The notes: generated by a model not told the origin, from the sequence alone. Counted from the first letter of the stretch, positions 43,352 through 54,367 are shown. The stretch is 64,000 nt of DNA from Pinguiococcus pyrenoidosus (GCA_019677205.1 JAAMXY010001270.1:30872-94871), one strand, 5' to 3'. Program-made: numbers and translations.

Positions 43352-43870
43352 GCTGAGCGCTATCCGACGCACCACCGACGCCCCCACCGCCCGTTCACTA
43401 GCTAGCTAGCTAGCTCCGACTTCCAAGCATTCAAGCAAGCTGCGTGCGTCTACAGCCAGCTTCCACGCTGCGTCCACAGCTTGCAAGCTGCCTTGGTCCA
43501 GTCTCAATTGGACCTGAGCGACAAGGTAAGAGGGGAGTGTTCCGAAGCAAGCAGGATTTCAAGCAGGATGGTACGCACCAAAAGCCGCGCGCAAACGAAA
43601 AAAGGAAAAGCGCCACCAACGTTCCCTATCAACCTCCCTTCGAATGGTTGGTAGCACGGTACTGCCTCTGCCAATGATTGGCGAAAGCGCCTCCCTTGCT
43701 AACGGCAATCCGGGATTTGAATCCTAGAAGAAGCTATATCAAAGCCAAACATTTTTCACATCGCGCAAAGAGCAAAGATCGATTAAAATCGACCATTTAC
43801 GCGCCAAAACCCCCTGATTTCGGAACGCCGCTGCGGCGGACGGCGCCGCCCATCAGTTCGGCAGCGCTCC

Positions 43871-45069
43871 ATGGATGTGAGATTACCGCGGGAGATCCTA
43901 GGTACCCCATCTGCCTGCCCTCATGCAAATGCGGTGCTGACAACCCGAGCCAGTGGCCTCTCCCAGCGCCCAGGAGGGCGTGTCTCCCGCCGAGGAGAAG
44001 CGGCACCGAGCATGGGGCTGCATGCTCATCCTGCAGGCGACGCGGCTGATCCGCCGCTCTCACATGGTGCGCCACTCGGTGCAAGTTGGGGTTGGAGAAG
44101 TCGGAAAACCCTTGAAACAGCGCAAAAATATGGCAAGCTCGTCAGGATTTCCGCCAAGTGCTGACGAAAATCGCCGGTCTTTGGCCTTCAGGTCTGCGCC
44201 ACAGCCCAGAGTCTGCTGCAGCGCTTCTTCTTCCGCCGCTCGCTGAAGCGCTTTGATGTGTTCGGAGTGGCCATGGCCTGTCTGCTGCTCAGCCTCAAGC
44301 TGGAAGAGGAGCTGGACATGGTGATGCTGCGGGAGCTGATCTTCGCTTTCCACCGGCTGTACCAGGACCGCCGCGGGCTTGCGCATGTGCCAATGGAGCT
44401 CGGCGGCGAGCGCTACTGGCGCTGGAAGCAGCATCTCGTGACCACCGAGCGGCACCTGCTGAAGGAGCTGGGCTTCGTCTTCTCGCGGGCGATTGAGCAC
44501 CCGCATAGGTACATCCTGCCGCTCAAGGAGCAGCTGCAGCTCCCAAACGCCCTGGCGCAAAGGTCGGTGGCCACTCTGGTTCTAGATGCTCCGCATCTTC
44601 AAGAAGCAGCGAGAAAGAGAAAGATGAGGAGTAAAGAGAGAAAAAGAACGAGAAAGGAACGGAACCGGGCAAGGGGCGGGCAAGGGGGGCAAGGGGGGGA
44701 AGGACAGCTCGATGCTTGAGGCGATTATTCAAAAGCGGATGATGCGGGATCCAGCGTGCTTGACTTGGGGCTGAGGCTGACAGTGACCGAAACTCTAGGT
44801 GCTTCGCCCTCCTGAACGACACGCTTTTTGTGGACGTGGGGCTACGGTATCGCGGGATACACGTCGTAGCGGCGTGCATCCATCTGGCGGCTTTGCAGCT
44901 CGGATTGGTGCTGCCGGAGGCGTGGTGGGAGATCCTGGATTGCACTGCGGAGGACCTGGGCATGATCATGACCTCCATCCTGCAGTTCCATGAGCTACTG
45001 CAAGACGGCGCGGTCCACGGTTGGCTGGACCCCTTGGCGGAGGAGTCCTTGCTCCGCGATGGCGAATGA
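43871..45069 (+). CDS. Cyclin L-type cyclin (transcription/splicing cyclin), four exons
   Basis: Partner of a CDK of the CDK11/CDK12 type acting in transcription-coupled splicing. Exons 43871-43901, 43954-44066, 44192-44562, 44799-45069; 261 aa, introns 52, 125 and 236 nt. The first exon is short and its ATG is the least certain element; splicing yields ASPSAQEGVSPAEEKRH, which matches the TPS-x-x-DG-x-S lead-in of cyclin L. The first cyclin box has WGCMLILQATRLI, RFFFRRSLKRFDVFGVAMAC, SLKLEEE and RHLLKELGFVF; the second has LNDTLFVDVGLRYRGIHVVA and LPEAWWEILDCT. The C-terminal RS domain of animal cyclin L is absent; the protein stops just after the second box. Converges on GTPBP1. Confidence 0.85.
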
Positions 45070-45271
45070 GGCGGGCGATAGCTGTTGGAGGACCATTCTG
45101 CGGCGCACACGACTCCGGGAGATCCGCTTGGCGTCTAGTTGCTTTTTGCTTTTGGCGAAGGATGGACCTTGAAGCTCCTCTTTGCCCACCCAGAAGGCTA
45201 CCTCTCTCTACCGTTTCTGCCGGGTTCGCGAGCTTTGCGAGGTTCCGTGTCTGCGCCGAATTGCTTCTCGC

Positions 45272-47664
45272 TCAGCCGATTAATCGCGTGACTTTGCCAA
45301 GACCCTTCGCCCGGCCTTCCCTGAAGAGAAATGTGCTGCCGGGAAGGATCAGCTCCGTAAAATACAAGAACCGGAACGTCACGAGGTCCCGCTGCCCTGT
45401 GCGCAGACTCTCGCCGCCCTCTACGCTCACCAGCTGAGCCGCCTGTCGGAAAGATGAGAGGCATGGACCATCAGCGTCTGACGCCTCACGTCACCGCCTC
45501 AACGGACTGCGGATGGAATCCGAGCTCCTCACCTGTCTAACCGTGCCGCAATGAATCACCGGCTGATACCCGGTGGCGATCGTCGTGGAGTGGTGCAGAA
45601 TCACCACCGAGGCCTCGAAGTCCCGCACCGCCTTCACACGCTCGTTGTCCAGCTCGCCAATCAGCGCCATGCCCTTCCGGAAGAAAGCTCGACGGAGCGC
45701 AACTCTCCGGCTCAGAGAGCGGATGGCGAAGGTGGCGGCTTGCCCCGTCTTCACATTCTCCGTTGCCTGTCGCTTGCACTCGATCGAGCGCACGGTGACG
45801 GGGAGCCACGCCCCGGCTCTGTCGGGTCCTGAGAGTTAGGAAGCATTCAGATCACAACGCGTTAGGACGTTAGGACGTTAGGACGTTTGCCGTATACAGG
45901 CAGACCCTCGCGAATCCCCAGCCGCTTTACCTAGCAGCATCGTGTCGTTCACGGACACCGACCCGCGAATCATGGTTCCTCCTGCAGGTAGCAAGGCAAG
46001 GGAGAAACCCAGCGACAAACCAAGCAAACTCTTGTGAGCGGCACGACGTCGTGCCGGGAAGGCCTGGAAAGGCGTAGGAAGCCTTGCGGCCTGCTTACCG
46101 ACGACTATTCCGACGCCCTTCACCTCGTAGACGCCGTCGATGGGAAAATACTTCTCCGGCAGGTCCTGTCCACTTATGGCAGGCACCGCGGGCCGGTAGA
46201 GGTTGAAGGATCTTCGGATTTTGGAGACGAACTCGCGGAGGAGCGGGAGGCCCAGGCCGGTGACGCTGGAGATCGCGAAAACGGGAGTGATCCTGTCGGA
46301 CGCGACCGACTGCGCGGCGGCCTCGACCTGGGAGGACTCCTTCACCGGGTACGGCATCTTTCCACACGCCCTCAGGAACTTGGCCAGGGTGCGCCGGGTC
46401 TGCTTCAGAACGGGCTGCGGGGCGATGTCTATTTTCGTCACGCACACCACGAGGGGAATGCTCAGCGCACAGGCGATGGAGATGTGCTCCCGGGTCATCC
46501 TCTGGACGCCCATGTTGGCGCCCACCACCACGATGCAAAAATCGGGGCACATCCCCGTCAACCCGAAGACGGTGGTCTTGAGGTACTTCTCATGCCCGCA
46601 AAGGTCGATGAGCGTCACGGACCGATCCGCTTCCTTCACCACCTGCGCCCAGCGCTGCGAGTGCTGCCTCGCCGTGGCCACGACCTGCTCCCCGTCCCGG
46701 TATCCCATCACCTCCACGGTCACTGCCGACGTCCGACCATTATCCTGCTCGTGCCGATGCTTGAGGACGAGGGAGCGCGCACTCCCTCGGCCGTCGTCGA
46801 GGCCCGCAGAGGTGAGCACTCCTATGAGCGTGCTCTTGCCGCTGTCCACGTTGCCGATCATCGCAACTCTCACATCACTATCATTGGTACCAGAAGAAGA
46901 TGAAGATGGAGAAGAAGAAGGAGAAGAAGATGAAGATGGAGAAGAAGAAGGAGAAGAAGATGAAGATGGAGAAGAAGGAGAAGAAGATGAAGATGGAGAA
47001 GAAGGAGAAGAAGATGGAGAAGAAGAAGGAGAAGACAAAGCAGAAGAAGCAGAAGAAGCAGAAGAAGCAGAAGAAGCAGAAGAAGCAGAAGAAGCAGAAG
47101 AAGCAGAAGAAGCAGAAGAAGCAGAAGAAGCAGAAAACAGTCAGTATCTGGCATGGCTTTGCAGTTGCCAAGCTTCTCAGCGGCACTGACAACGGGGGAA
47201 GAAAGGGGTGCTGCGTACCTGTCATCTACCCCGAGCTCCGTCAAGTTGGGCTGCAGTCCGCCCACGTCTCCTTCGGCCCCGTCCACACTGCCCTCAAAGC
47301 CCTCGTTTAGCAGCTGCCCCGCATCCGCCACGCGCAGGATCTTCTTGGCCGGCTTGGAAGCTTCTTCGGTGGTCTGTGGTCTCTTCTCGGGGCTCTCCGC
47401 GTCCTCAGCGGGGCTCTCCTGCGCCTTGTCCATGCTTGGCGGCTCACTGGGCTGCTCCGGAGCTGCCGGAGGCTCCGCCACGACTTCACTGTCGGGTTCA
47501 TCGGGGTTCTCTAGGCTCAGATCCTCGCTGAAGAGGCCGGAGAGGGCGTGAGCATCGCTCTGAGAGCTGCCGCGGAGCCGATGCTTCTTCTTCTTGCCCT
47601 TCTTCGCGTCTCGCGGCGGCAGAACAGGCGCTGGGCCCACCGCGCTCACCGTGGCTGCCTCCAT
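45272..47664 (-). CDS. GTPBP1: GTPBP1/2-type GTPase, five exons
   Basis: EF-Tu-like GTPase; animal GTPBP1/2 act on aminoacyl-tRNA delivery, ribosome rescue and mRNA decay. Exons (5' to 3'): 47664-47219, 46877-46099, 45981-45931, 45828-45533, 45442-45272; 580 aa. Exon 1 is a variable N-terminus with a basic KKGKKKKHRLRG patch. Exon 2 has G1 GNVDSGKST, LKHRHEQDNGRTSAVT, G3 DLCGHEKYLKTTVFG and G4 TKID. Exons 3-5 supply domains II and III (GTMIRGSVSVNDTMLLG, HHSTTIATGYQPVIHCGTVR, LRTGQRDLVTFRFLYFTE, FREGRAKGLG). The last visible family residues are followed at once by the stop, so the Gln/Gly-rich tail of animals is missing. Intron 1 (341 nt) consists largely of microsatellite; intron 3 holds three GTTAGGAC units. 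The start is the first ATG of the frame. Confidence 0.92.
46891..47136. repeat. Trinucleotide-based microsatellite inside GTPBP1 intron 1
   Basis: The left half is built of GAAGAAGGAGAAGAAGATGAA-like units and the right half of (GAAGCA)n. On the GTPBP1 strand it is a pyrimidine-rich tract (TGCTTC, TTCTTCTCC, ATCTTC) running up to within about 15 nt of the acceptor at 46878, so it also serves as a very long polypyrimidine tract. It is an open frame on both strands (Lys/Glu-rich or Leu/Ser-rich), which mimics coding sequence. Confidence 0.95.
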
Positions 47665-48637
47665 GAACGCCGGGGTACGCAGCAAGAGGAGCGCTGCGGC
47701 GGACTTTGGCCGCTTTGGGCCCTCTCGCGGCGGAAGCTCAACCCGTTTCGATACGGGACGAAGGACGAGTCAAGAGAGCGCGCCCAGTGGAAGCGTCCGA
47801 CGAAAACTAAAGGATCAAGCTAGTCCGTGTTCCACTAATACGGCCCGTGCGGTGCGCACAGCCGAGAGGAGCGGCCGTGTCTGCGCTCAAGTGGCCAAAA
47901 AGGCGGCGGGCGGGAGATCTGGGCCGTTGCTCAACAATGATAAACTGTCCTCAAAACTTGTATAGAGATGTGATTTCTAAGATTGATCGAAACGCGACTG
48001 TTTTTCCAGCCACAGCCAGTTGGAAGGGCCGTCCTTGGCGGACAGACACGTTTCCGAGGCGCTGGAAGCCTCGAGAGAGTTTGCGCGCCCGCAGGTATTG
48101 GCCAGTTGGCGTGCGGCTGCCAACGGCCAGCAACGGGGCCGCTGCGCCAATGGAGAGCCGTAACGACGTGACGAGTGTGACTAAGCAGGATTTCATTGGG
48201 CGTCACTGCCTTCTCGCTTCATTGGTCCTTTTCTCGCAGTAGATGACTCATGATATGGATCAAGAGAAAAGGCAATTCTGCTGGCGCACTTGATTGAATG
48301 AATAGAACAACGATCTCCGAGTATGGCCGAAGCACCGTCTCTCAAAAATCATCCTATCCCTACATTCTTCGGCAGCGTCCCCGTTCATTGGCGAAAGCCT
48401 CCAGATGATTCTAATCTACAACATTTAAAAATATTTAAGCATATTTCAATAGTTTTGATATAAATAAAAGTTTATTGTATATGTATATGAAGAATAATGT
48501 TAATTATAAAGTATAGTTTCAAAAGTCCCGATGCGGTGGCAGCCAGCACCACCCCATCTTCTGCAAGAGAGTCGCGCGTCCAAGGCAGACGTCGACATCC
48601 CAGTTTCGTGGGCGCCCTTTCATCTCAGCTGAGCACT
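47665..48637. promoter_or_regulatory. Divergent promoter, GTPBP1 / Delta6-type desaturase, with CCAAT boxes and AT island
   Basis: Four CCAAT boxes are visible: one forward (48147-48151) and three inverted ATTGG (48195, 48221 and 48387), the last three each preceded by TTC. An AT-rich island lies at about 48415-48510, ending 130 bp before the desaturase ATG. No gene seen in the 970 bp. Confidence 0.5.
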
Positions 48638-50542
48638 ATGGGAAAAGGCGGAGAAGCCGGAGCCATCAGCGCGCCCCTGGAGGGCCGGCTGCTGAAGAAG
48701 TTCACGTGGGACGAAATAAGCCGCCACCGCACCCCCAAGGATGCCTGGATGGTCTACCGGAACAAGGTCCGTTCTGCGCCGCATTCTGTCAGCCTCCTTC
48801 GCTGGGCTCTCGGGATGCTTGCGTCGCCCTGAGACGGGCAGCCGTTGTCCCCTTTTGACTTGAGCGGCGCTCGACAGCCGCCGAAATGATACGACTGGTT
48901 CCGGCCCTTCCAAAGCAGAAAAAGATGCGGGAGCGGAAAAGCGCCAGTCGCTTCTTTGCGCTCTCCGCTTCGTTTGAAGTACAGAGGCAGTCGAGGGATG
49001 CGAGAGGGTGACGGGGGGTTGCTCAGTGCACAGAAGTGGGTGATGTTGCGCAGGCGTTTCCTTGCGTATCCTTTGGGGCAGGGGTTCAAGAAAGTCGAGG
49101 CTGATGGGGGCATGGGTTTCGCGAGGCTTCTCTGCACTCTGACGACGTTCAGAACACCCTGGCTGACGAAGGGCGGCGCTGCTTCTCTGAGTAGGTCTAT
49201 GACGTGAGCAACTACATGGAGCACCCGGGCGGACTGGTCATCTTCAGCCATGCGGGAGATGACATGACGGATGTGTTCGCTGCCTTCCATCCGCCCTCGG
49301 CCTACCAAGCCATGGAGAAGTACCTCATCGGAGAAGTGGACATGGCGGGCAGCTCGCCGGATCTGCAGAAGGCCGATTCGCAGGCGAAGTTCGAGAAGGC
49401 GTACCGCGACCTGCGTGTCAAGCTGAAGAAGGCCGGCCTGTTCAAGGCCTCGTGGCTGTACTACACGTGGAAGTGCCTCTCGACGCTGGCCTTGTGCGCT
49501 CTCTCCTGGACGATGGTGCTGTCCTCGGACAGCTTCCTGGTGCACATGCTTGCCGCTGTCGTGCTCGCGGTCTTCTGGCAGCAGTGCGGCTGGCTCGCCC
49601 ACGATTTCCTCCACCACCAAGTGTTCGAGAACCGCCGCCTCGGCGACCTCGCGGGCATCATGATCGGCAACGTCTGGCAAGGCTTCGACGTGTCCTGGTG
49701 GAAGAACAAGCACAACCAGCACCACTCCGTCCCCAACCTCTACGAGTCCCAGCCGGATGCGGCCGATGGTGAGTCCCGGGCGCGGCCCAGCGCCGCTTCA
49801 TCCCAGGCGGGCGGAGAGACTGACAGAATCGTGTTGCGCCACTCTAGGTGATCCGGATATCGACACGATGCCCCTGCTGGCGTGGTCCCTCCGCATGGCC
49901 AAGTCCGCGGACTCGAAGCTGTCCCAGTGGTTCATGAAGCACCAGGCCATCTGCTACTTCCCGATCCTCGGGCTCGCTCGCCTGTCCTGGCTCGAGGGCT
50001 CGTTCTCCTTCGTGTTCCCGAACCCGCTGGCCTGGAACACCAAGAACCTCGACCTCGCGAAGAAGCTCGTGGCCAATCCCAACCTCGAGCGTGCTGGACT
50101 TCTTGTGCACTACGCCTGGGTCACGGCCCTGTGCCTGTCCACTGGCTCCCTCGCGCGGGCCGTTCTGTTCTTCTTCGTTGCGACGTGCACCAGCGGCCTC
50201 CTGCTGGCCATTGTCTTCGGCCTTGGGCACAACGGCATGTCCATGTACGAGGCGAGTGCGCGCCCGGACTTCTGGAAGCTGCAGGTCACGACCACGCGCA
50301 ACATCACGGGCAGCCCGTTCGTGCACTGGTTCTGCGGTGGACTGCAGTTCCAGGTGGAGCACCACCTCTTCCCCACCATCCCGCGTCACAACCTGCCCAA
50401 GGTGCACGAGATCGTCACCGCGTTCTGCAAGGAGCAGGGCGTGACCTACCACGAGGCCAGCATCTGGCAAGGAACCATGGAGATTCTCGACACCCTGTCC
50501 AGCGTGACGACCGACTTCCTGGAGGAGTTCCCCGCGATGTAA
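48638..50542 (+). CDS. Cytochrome b5-fused front-end fatty acid desaturase, Delta6 type
   Basis: Membrane di-iron enzyme of the ER that inserts a double bond between an existing one and the carboxyl end, an early step toward EPA and DHA. Exons 48638-48766, 49195-49768, 49848-50542; 465 aa (introns 428 and 79 nt). The b5 domain has [17 protein letters not shown] with the heme-binding HPGG. Histidine boxes are HDFLHH, HNQHH and QVEHH, the last with Gln in place of the first His, as in all front-end desaturases. Sequence around [25 protein letters not shown] and [20 protein letters not shown] is closest, from memory, to diatom Delta6 desaturases; Delta5 or Delta8 activity cannot be excluded by eye. 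The first exon stops just before the heme loop. Confidence 0.93.
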
Positions 50543-50893
50543 GCGGCAGCGGCCGACGGAGCAGCTTGTCTCCGACTGCGAGGTGTAAAGCACGTAGGAG
50601 GCGTGAGGCATGTACTGTTATGGTGAGAGCATGTCATCTCTGTTGAAACCGACCAAGTAAGAGGCATGGGTCATCAAAGACCGAGGTTGTCAAGCTGCGT
50701 CGTTGTGTTGCTCACCCTCTGCAATAGTCTCGTTTCATTTTGCTGGTCTCTGTGCGATTGCTTGTTGTCTTCTCAAGCGTCATCCGGTGAGGAACCACGA
50801 CAACAATGACGAATCGGGGTTGCCGAAGCAGGCAAGCGTGCGGAAAGACGGAAGTTGGCGGAAAGATAGCATAATCGAAAGAAGCTCATGTCT
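50543..50893. other. Convergent 3' intergenic region
   Basis: About 350 bp between the desaturase stop and the phytol kinase stop. T-rich around 50730-50780. No gene recognised. Confidence 0.4.
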
Positions 50894-51949
50894 CTACATG
50901 CACCCGAACAAGAGCGCAGTCAAGAGCGCACTCGCAAGGGGTACAGTGATGTTGTCGTCTGCGATGGGAATCAGCTCGACTGCGGCCGCACCGATGGAGA
51001 TTGCCAAAAGCTTCAAGGCGCAGCCTCCGGCGCCGTTCGTGGGACTGGACGGCAAAAGAATACACCCAGACTGTATGAACCACCACAGCAGGAGAGAGCT
51101 CACCAAAAATCCCCCAGCCACGAAGGCCACGCTGCCCGCTACGCTCTTGTCGGGCACGAAGGACCACTGGGAGCTCTTGCCGTACTTCCTACCGACGATA
51201 TCGGCCAGCCCGTCCCCAGCCGCCATCTGCGCTACCGCAATGATGCCCACGGGGCTCCCTCGCCACTGGAGAATGGTCGCCGCTGCCAGCACAATGGTGT
51301 AGATGAGCGGGCCGCCCAGCGCCTCCTTGGCCTTCCCCGTCCGGCTGATGGCCTTGACGAGGGTGTTGGTGCTGGGGCCGTCGCCCTCCCTCTCGTCCCG
51401 CACGCCAGACAGGCCGGCCTGCACCAGCTTCGCAATCTGTACAAGCGGCACCGCCGCCGCGAAGATCCTGGCCATCTGGCTGTCGGAGTACAGTGGCCAC
51501 AGCGCCAGGAACAGCGGCGCCGAGCCGCAGTGGATGATCTTCCTCGAGATCTTCGGGTCCAGCACGCCCTTTGCAGCAAGGGTCTGCCAGAACCGCAGCC
51601 ACAGCAAGGCTGCCCCGGTGGTGGCCATGGCCACCACGACGTCGTTGGCCCCCGGGCCCAGGCCCAGCACCTCGCTGTAGCGGCTCCCGGCCTCGCCCAG
51701 GGTGGCCAGGGCCCCGAAGGTGGGGCTGAGCACGTCGCTGGCGGACAGCTCTGCTTGCGGGAAGAGCTGCAGGGACGCCTTGGCGATGCCGGTCTGGTCA
51801 GAAAGGCCCACGCGGTAGAAGAGCGGAAGCCCGGGGGCCGCGCCGGCGCTGAGGAGGCGGGGAAGCTCGTCGCCTTCCACCACGCCGAGGAGCAGCACGC
51901 TCGCGAGGAGGCCCAGGCTCCGGCTAGCGCCTCTCCCTCTCCCGCCCAT
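50894..51949 (-). CDS. Phytol/farnesol kinase family membrane protein (VTE5/VTE6/FOLK type)
   Basis: CTP-dependent polyprenol kinase family that rephosphorylates phytol or phytyl phosphate for tocopherol synthesis, or farnesol. Single exon, 351 aa. The N-terminus SLGLLASVLLLGVVEG is a signal peptide, followed by a roughly 60-residue spacer that could be a transit peptide, so plastid targeting is likely. About six membrane segments follow. Family motifs: SRKIIHCGSAPLFLALWPL near residue 135 and AAGDGLADIVGRKYGKSSQW (about 246), the strongest signature, then the WSFVPDKSVAGSVAFV block. Together with geranylgeranyl reductase in this window it fits chlorophyll phytol salvage. Substrate is inferred from family only. 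Confidence 0.85.
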   Translation of the reverse strand: MGGRGRGASRSLGLLASVLLLGVVEGDELPRLLSAGAAPGLPLFYRVGLSDQTGIAKASLQLFPQAELSASDVLSPTFGALATLGEAGSRYSEVLGLGPGANDVVVAMATTGAALLWLRFWQTLAAKGVLDPKISRKIIHCGSAPLFLALWPLYSDSQMARIFAAAVPLVQIAKLVQAGLSGVRDEREGDGPSTNTLVKAISRTGKAKEALGGPLIYTIVLAAATILQWRGSPVGIIAVAQMAAGDGLADIVGRKYGKSSQWSFVPDKSVAGSVAFVAGGFLVSSLLLWWFIQSGCILLPSSPTNGAGGCALKLLAISIGAAAVELIPIADDNITVPLASALLTALLFGCM

Positions 51950-52281
51950 GGCGTAGAGCTACAGTGTGAACGGCGCAAAGAGGGAAAAAATCTTGTCGGA
52001 CGTGCCCCAGGCCCCGGGCTGGGTGGCCCGATCCTTCGCCGCCGCGAACTTCAGGTTGAAGGATCGGTAGTCGTTGGATTCTCGTTTCCGCGCGTGGCGG
52101 GCTGCCTCCTGACGAGGCGGACGCTTCCCGCTCTCGTCACGTGTGCCGGGGTGGTAGCGTCAAGTGCCAAGTGCCGAGGGTGGCATCGCGTGAGGGAGGG
52201 AGAAAAGGAGAGGGGCGCAGGAGAGATAGGTGAAGACCCGGATTTCTGTCGCTGCTGTCGAACCCCCGCCGCCTCCCGCTT
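51950..52281. promoter_or_regulatory. Gap upstream of the phytol kinase gene
   Basis: The only clearly tandem (same-strand) junction in the window apart from the 19-20 kb region. About 330 bp between the decarboxylase stop and the phytol kinase start; GC-rich, no AT island and no recognisable ORF. Confidence 0.4.
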
Positions 52282-53889
52282 TTACGACCAGAAGCGGATG
52301 AGATCGCTGAGCGTCTCGCCGTGGGTCAACACGCCCAGCTTGAGATTGTGGCCGTTCGTCTTGCTGCGCTTCGCCGCTCGCTCCCCTCCCGCCATGACGC
52401 CGACGCTGCTGCCCTGCGCCGTCTCGATGCTCACGGCGGGCCTTCATTGGAAGAAACGAGGACAAGGCCGTCGGGACGACTCGTCAGCAGAAAGGCTCGT
52501 CTGCACACGATCCCTGGCATCTTCCCCGTTGGTTCTCTAGGACTTACGGGGCTGGTCTGCTGTTGTATCTGCTGTACATGGCGTAGGTGTAGGCTCCGGT
52601 GTCGTGGATGACGACGACGTCGCCCTCCTCGGCACAGGGAAGCCACCGCTTCTTGGCGATCACGTCCCCGGAGAAGCAGAGAGGCCCGGCCACGTCGTGG
52701 TGGCGGAAGTCGTCCTGCTTGTTCTCGCCCTGCTTCAGCAGCGTCAGCCGATGGGCGTACTTGTCCGGCTTGTACACCGGGCGCAGGTACTGGTTGGAGC
52801 CGAGGTGGCACAGGACCGTGCGGCGCGGCTCTCCCTCCTGCATGGTGGTCTTGACCACCTCGATGGTGCTGGCCGCGTAGCCGGCCTTGCACACGATGCT
52901 CCGCCCAAACTCCGTGTAGACGCGGTAGTCCCCGGAGAAGAGCTCGGGCACCTTTTCCCTCATCTGCGCCGCATACTCGTCGAACTTGGGGAGCTCGTCC
53001 ACGCCGTAGTTCACGCTGAGGCCGCCGCCGAGGTCGATGTACGAGATCTGCGGCTCGCCGCTGGGCAGGTTGCCGACCTCCTTGGCGAAGTCCACGAGAG
53101 CCCGCGCCGCATCCACGATCTGCGAGATGGCCATGCCCTGGGAGCCGACGTGCATGTGCAGGCCGCGGATCCACGGGTTCGCGTGGAACATCGCGACGCG
53201 CTCCTGGAGGTTCCCGGCGTGCACCTGCAGGCCAAACTTGGAGCCGGCGTGGTTCGTGGACGTGATGGCGATGGTGCCCTCGCTCTGGCACGGGTTCACC
53301 CGCATACCCACCATCTTGCTCTCCATCACCGCCGTCTCATTCAGGCGGCCAGCGACGAACAGACCGCGCACTTTATCCGCCTCCTCACTGCCGTCCATGT
53401 TCACCAGGCAGCCCGTGGAGATCGCGCGCACCAGCTCGCTCCGGGTCTTCGCCGGAGAGTCGAAGCACACCTTATGCGGCTCAAAGCCCAGCGCCAGCGC
53501 GTGCTCCACCTCCGTGATGCTCGCGCACTCGGCGCCCAGGCCGAGGCGGAGCAGCTCCTGCAGGACGCCGCTGAGAGGACAGGCCTTCACGGCGAAGAAG
53601 TGGAAGATGGGCGCCGGCAGGTGCTGCGTGCAGTGGCCTACGATCTTGCGGAGGCTGTCGAAGTCGAAGACGTCTACACATGGCTAACATACGGCGTAAA
53701 TACGGTGTTACGCGTGAAAACCCTGCGACGGATCGGTGTGTAAACCCAAAGTCTGCTTGGTTGGGATACCTTTTCTTCAGTCAGATAGCCGTGCTCCTTC
53801 AGCAACTCCACCGCGGGCGCCACGGCAGCCTTGCGGACTTCGTGCTCGTCGGGATCCTTCACTTCCAGCAAGTGTGCGGCGTGAGGCAT
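52282..53889 (-). CDS. PLP-dependent group IV decarboxylase, LysA/ODC-like
   Basis: Alanine-racemase-fold decarboxylase. Exons (5' to 3'): 53889-53770, 53683-52548, 52441-52282; 471 aa, introns 86 and 106 nt. Motifs: PLP-lysine region FHFFAVKACPLSG, GLHMHVGSQG, YIDLGGGLSVNYG, GPLCFSGDVIAKKRWLP with the active-site Cys supplied across the dimer, and HDTGAYTYAMYSRYNSRPAP. HVGSQ, CFSGD and YNSRPAP point to diaminopimelate decarboxylase (last step of lysine synthesis) rather than ornithine decarboxylase, which uses CDGLD. No targeting peptide is visible at MPHAAHLLEV, so it appears cytosolic, unlike plant LysA. The last exon, which gives 50 residues after the conserved block and ends in LIRFWS, is needed to complete the barrel domain. 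Confidence 0.82.
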
Positions 53890-54367
53890 GGTTGCGCTCT
53901 TCGTGTCTCGTTTGGTTTCGCGGAGTGACGAAGTTGACGGATACGCGTAGATCAGCGGCGGAAATATTTTCAAATCAACATTATCAAAACTAATCCCTAA
54001 TTGCTAATGGAATGCAGAGGTACTTTGAAAAGGTACACCATCGGCCACACTCTTTCATGCGGGTGCGTGTTGCACGCAGAGTAGAGGAGTACCCCCCCTT
54101 GGGTACTCCTTTCCGTTCAATGCGGCCGTTTCGAATCTGCTGCGATTTAATGGCAGCACATCCTCAGCGCGTATGACCCCCTTTTCCACCCCGCTTCCCT
54201 TCAACCCGGAAATCCCAAGGAACAAATTGCAGGGGGGTGAATCTATCCGATCTGGACGTCTCAAAGTGCTCCATGTTTACGTGCGGGCGCCAAAGCTGCA
54301 AAGCGCCACAGTTGTGTGATCTCCGCCGCGCTTTCCCCTTCTGAAGCCATTGTTTGGCGCTGTCACG
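53890..54367. promoter_or_regulatory. Divergent promoter, decarboxylase / guanylate kinase, with a perfect hairpin
   Basis: A small AT-rich stretch at 53955-54010. At 54085-54110 the arms AGGAGTACCC and GGGTACTCCT pair perfectly over a 6-nt loop. The hairpin is about 260 bp upstream of guanylate kinase. No gene recognised. Confidence 0.5.

Larger units (their letters stand above)
42312..43870. promoter_or_regulatory. Long divergent gap, myosin / cyclin L
   Basis: About 1.56 kb without a supported gene. It contains CCAAT-type sequence (CCATTGGCC near 42909), a CAG-rich microsatellite (43218-43262), a hairpin (43292-43351), AGCTAGCT runs (about 43400-43413), and local reiterations of CAAGCTGC-type words near 43430-43490. 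Frames in both directions are short and of low complexity. Confidence 0.4.

Noticed and set aside
43645-43725. Possible tRNA around GGATTTGAATCC
   Set aside because: The B-box-like sequence is just a palindrome; T-stem pairing fails on both strands and there is no matching acceptor stem.
45861-45884. TTAGGAC repeats as interstitial telomere
   Set aside because: Only three GTTAGGAC units, inside a GTPBP1 intron; an 8-nt period does not match a known telomere repeat.
46900-47310. 136-residue Lys/Glu-rich + strand ORF and its poly-Leu or poly-Ser antisense frames
   Set aside because: They are translations of the microsatellite in GTPBP1 intron 1.
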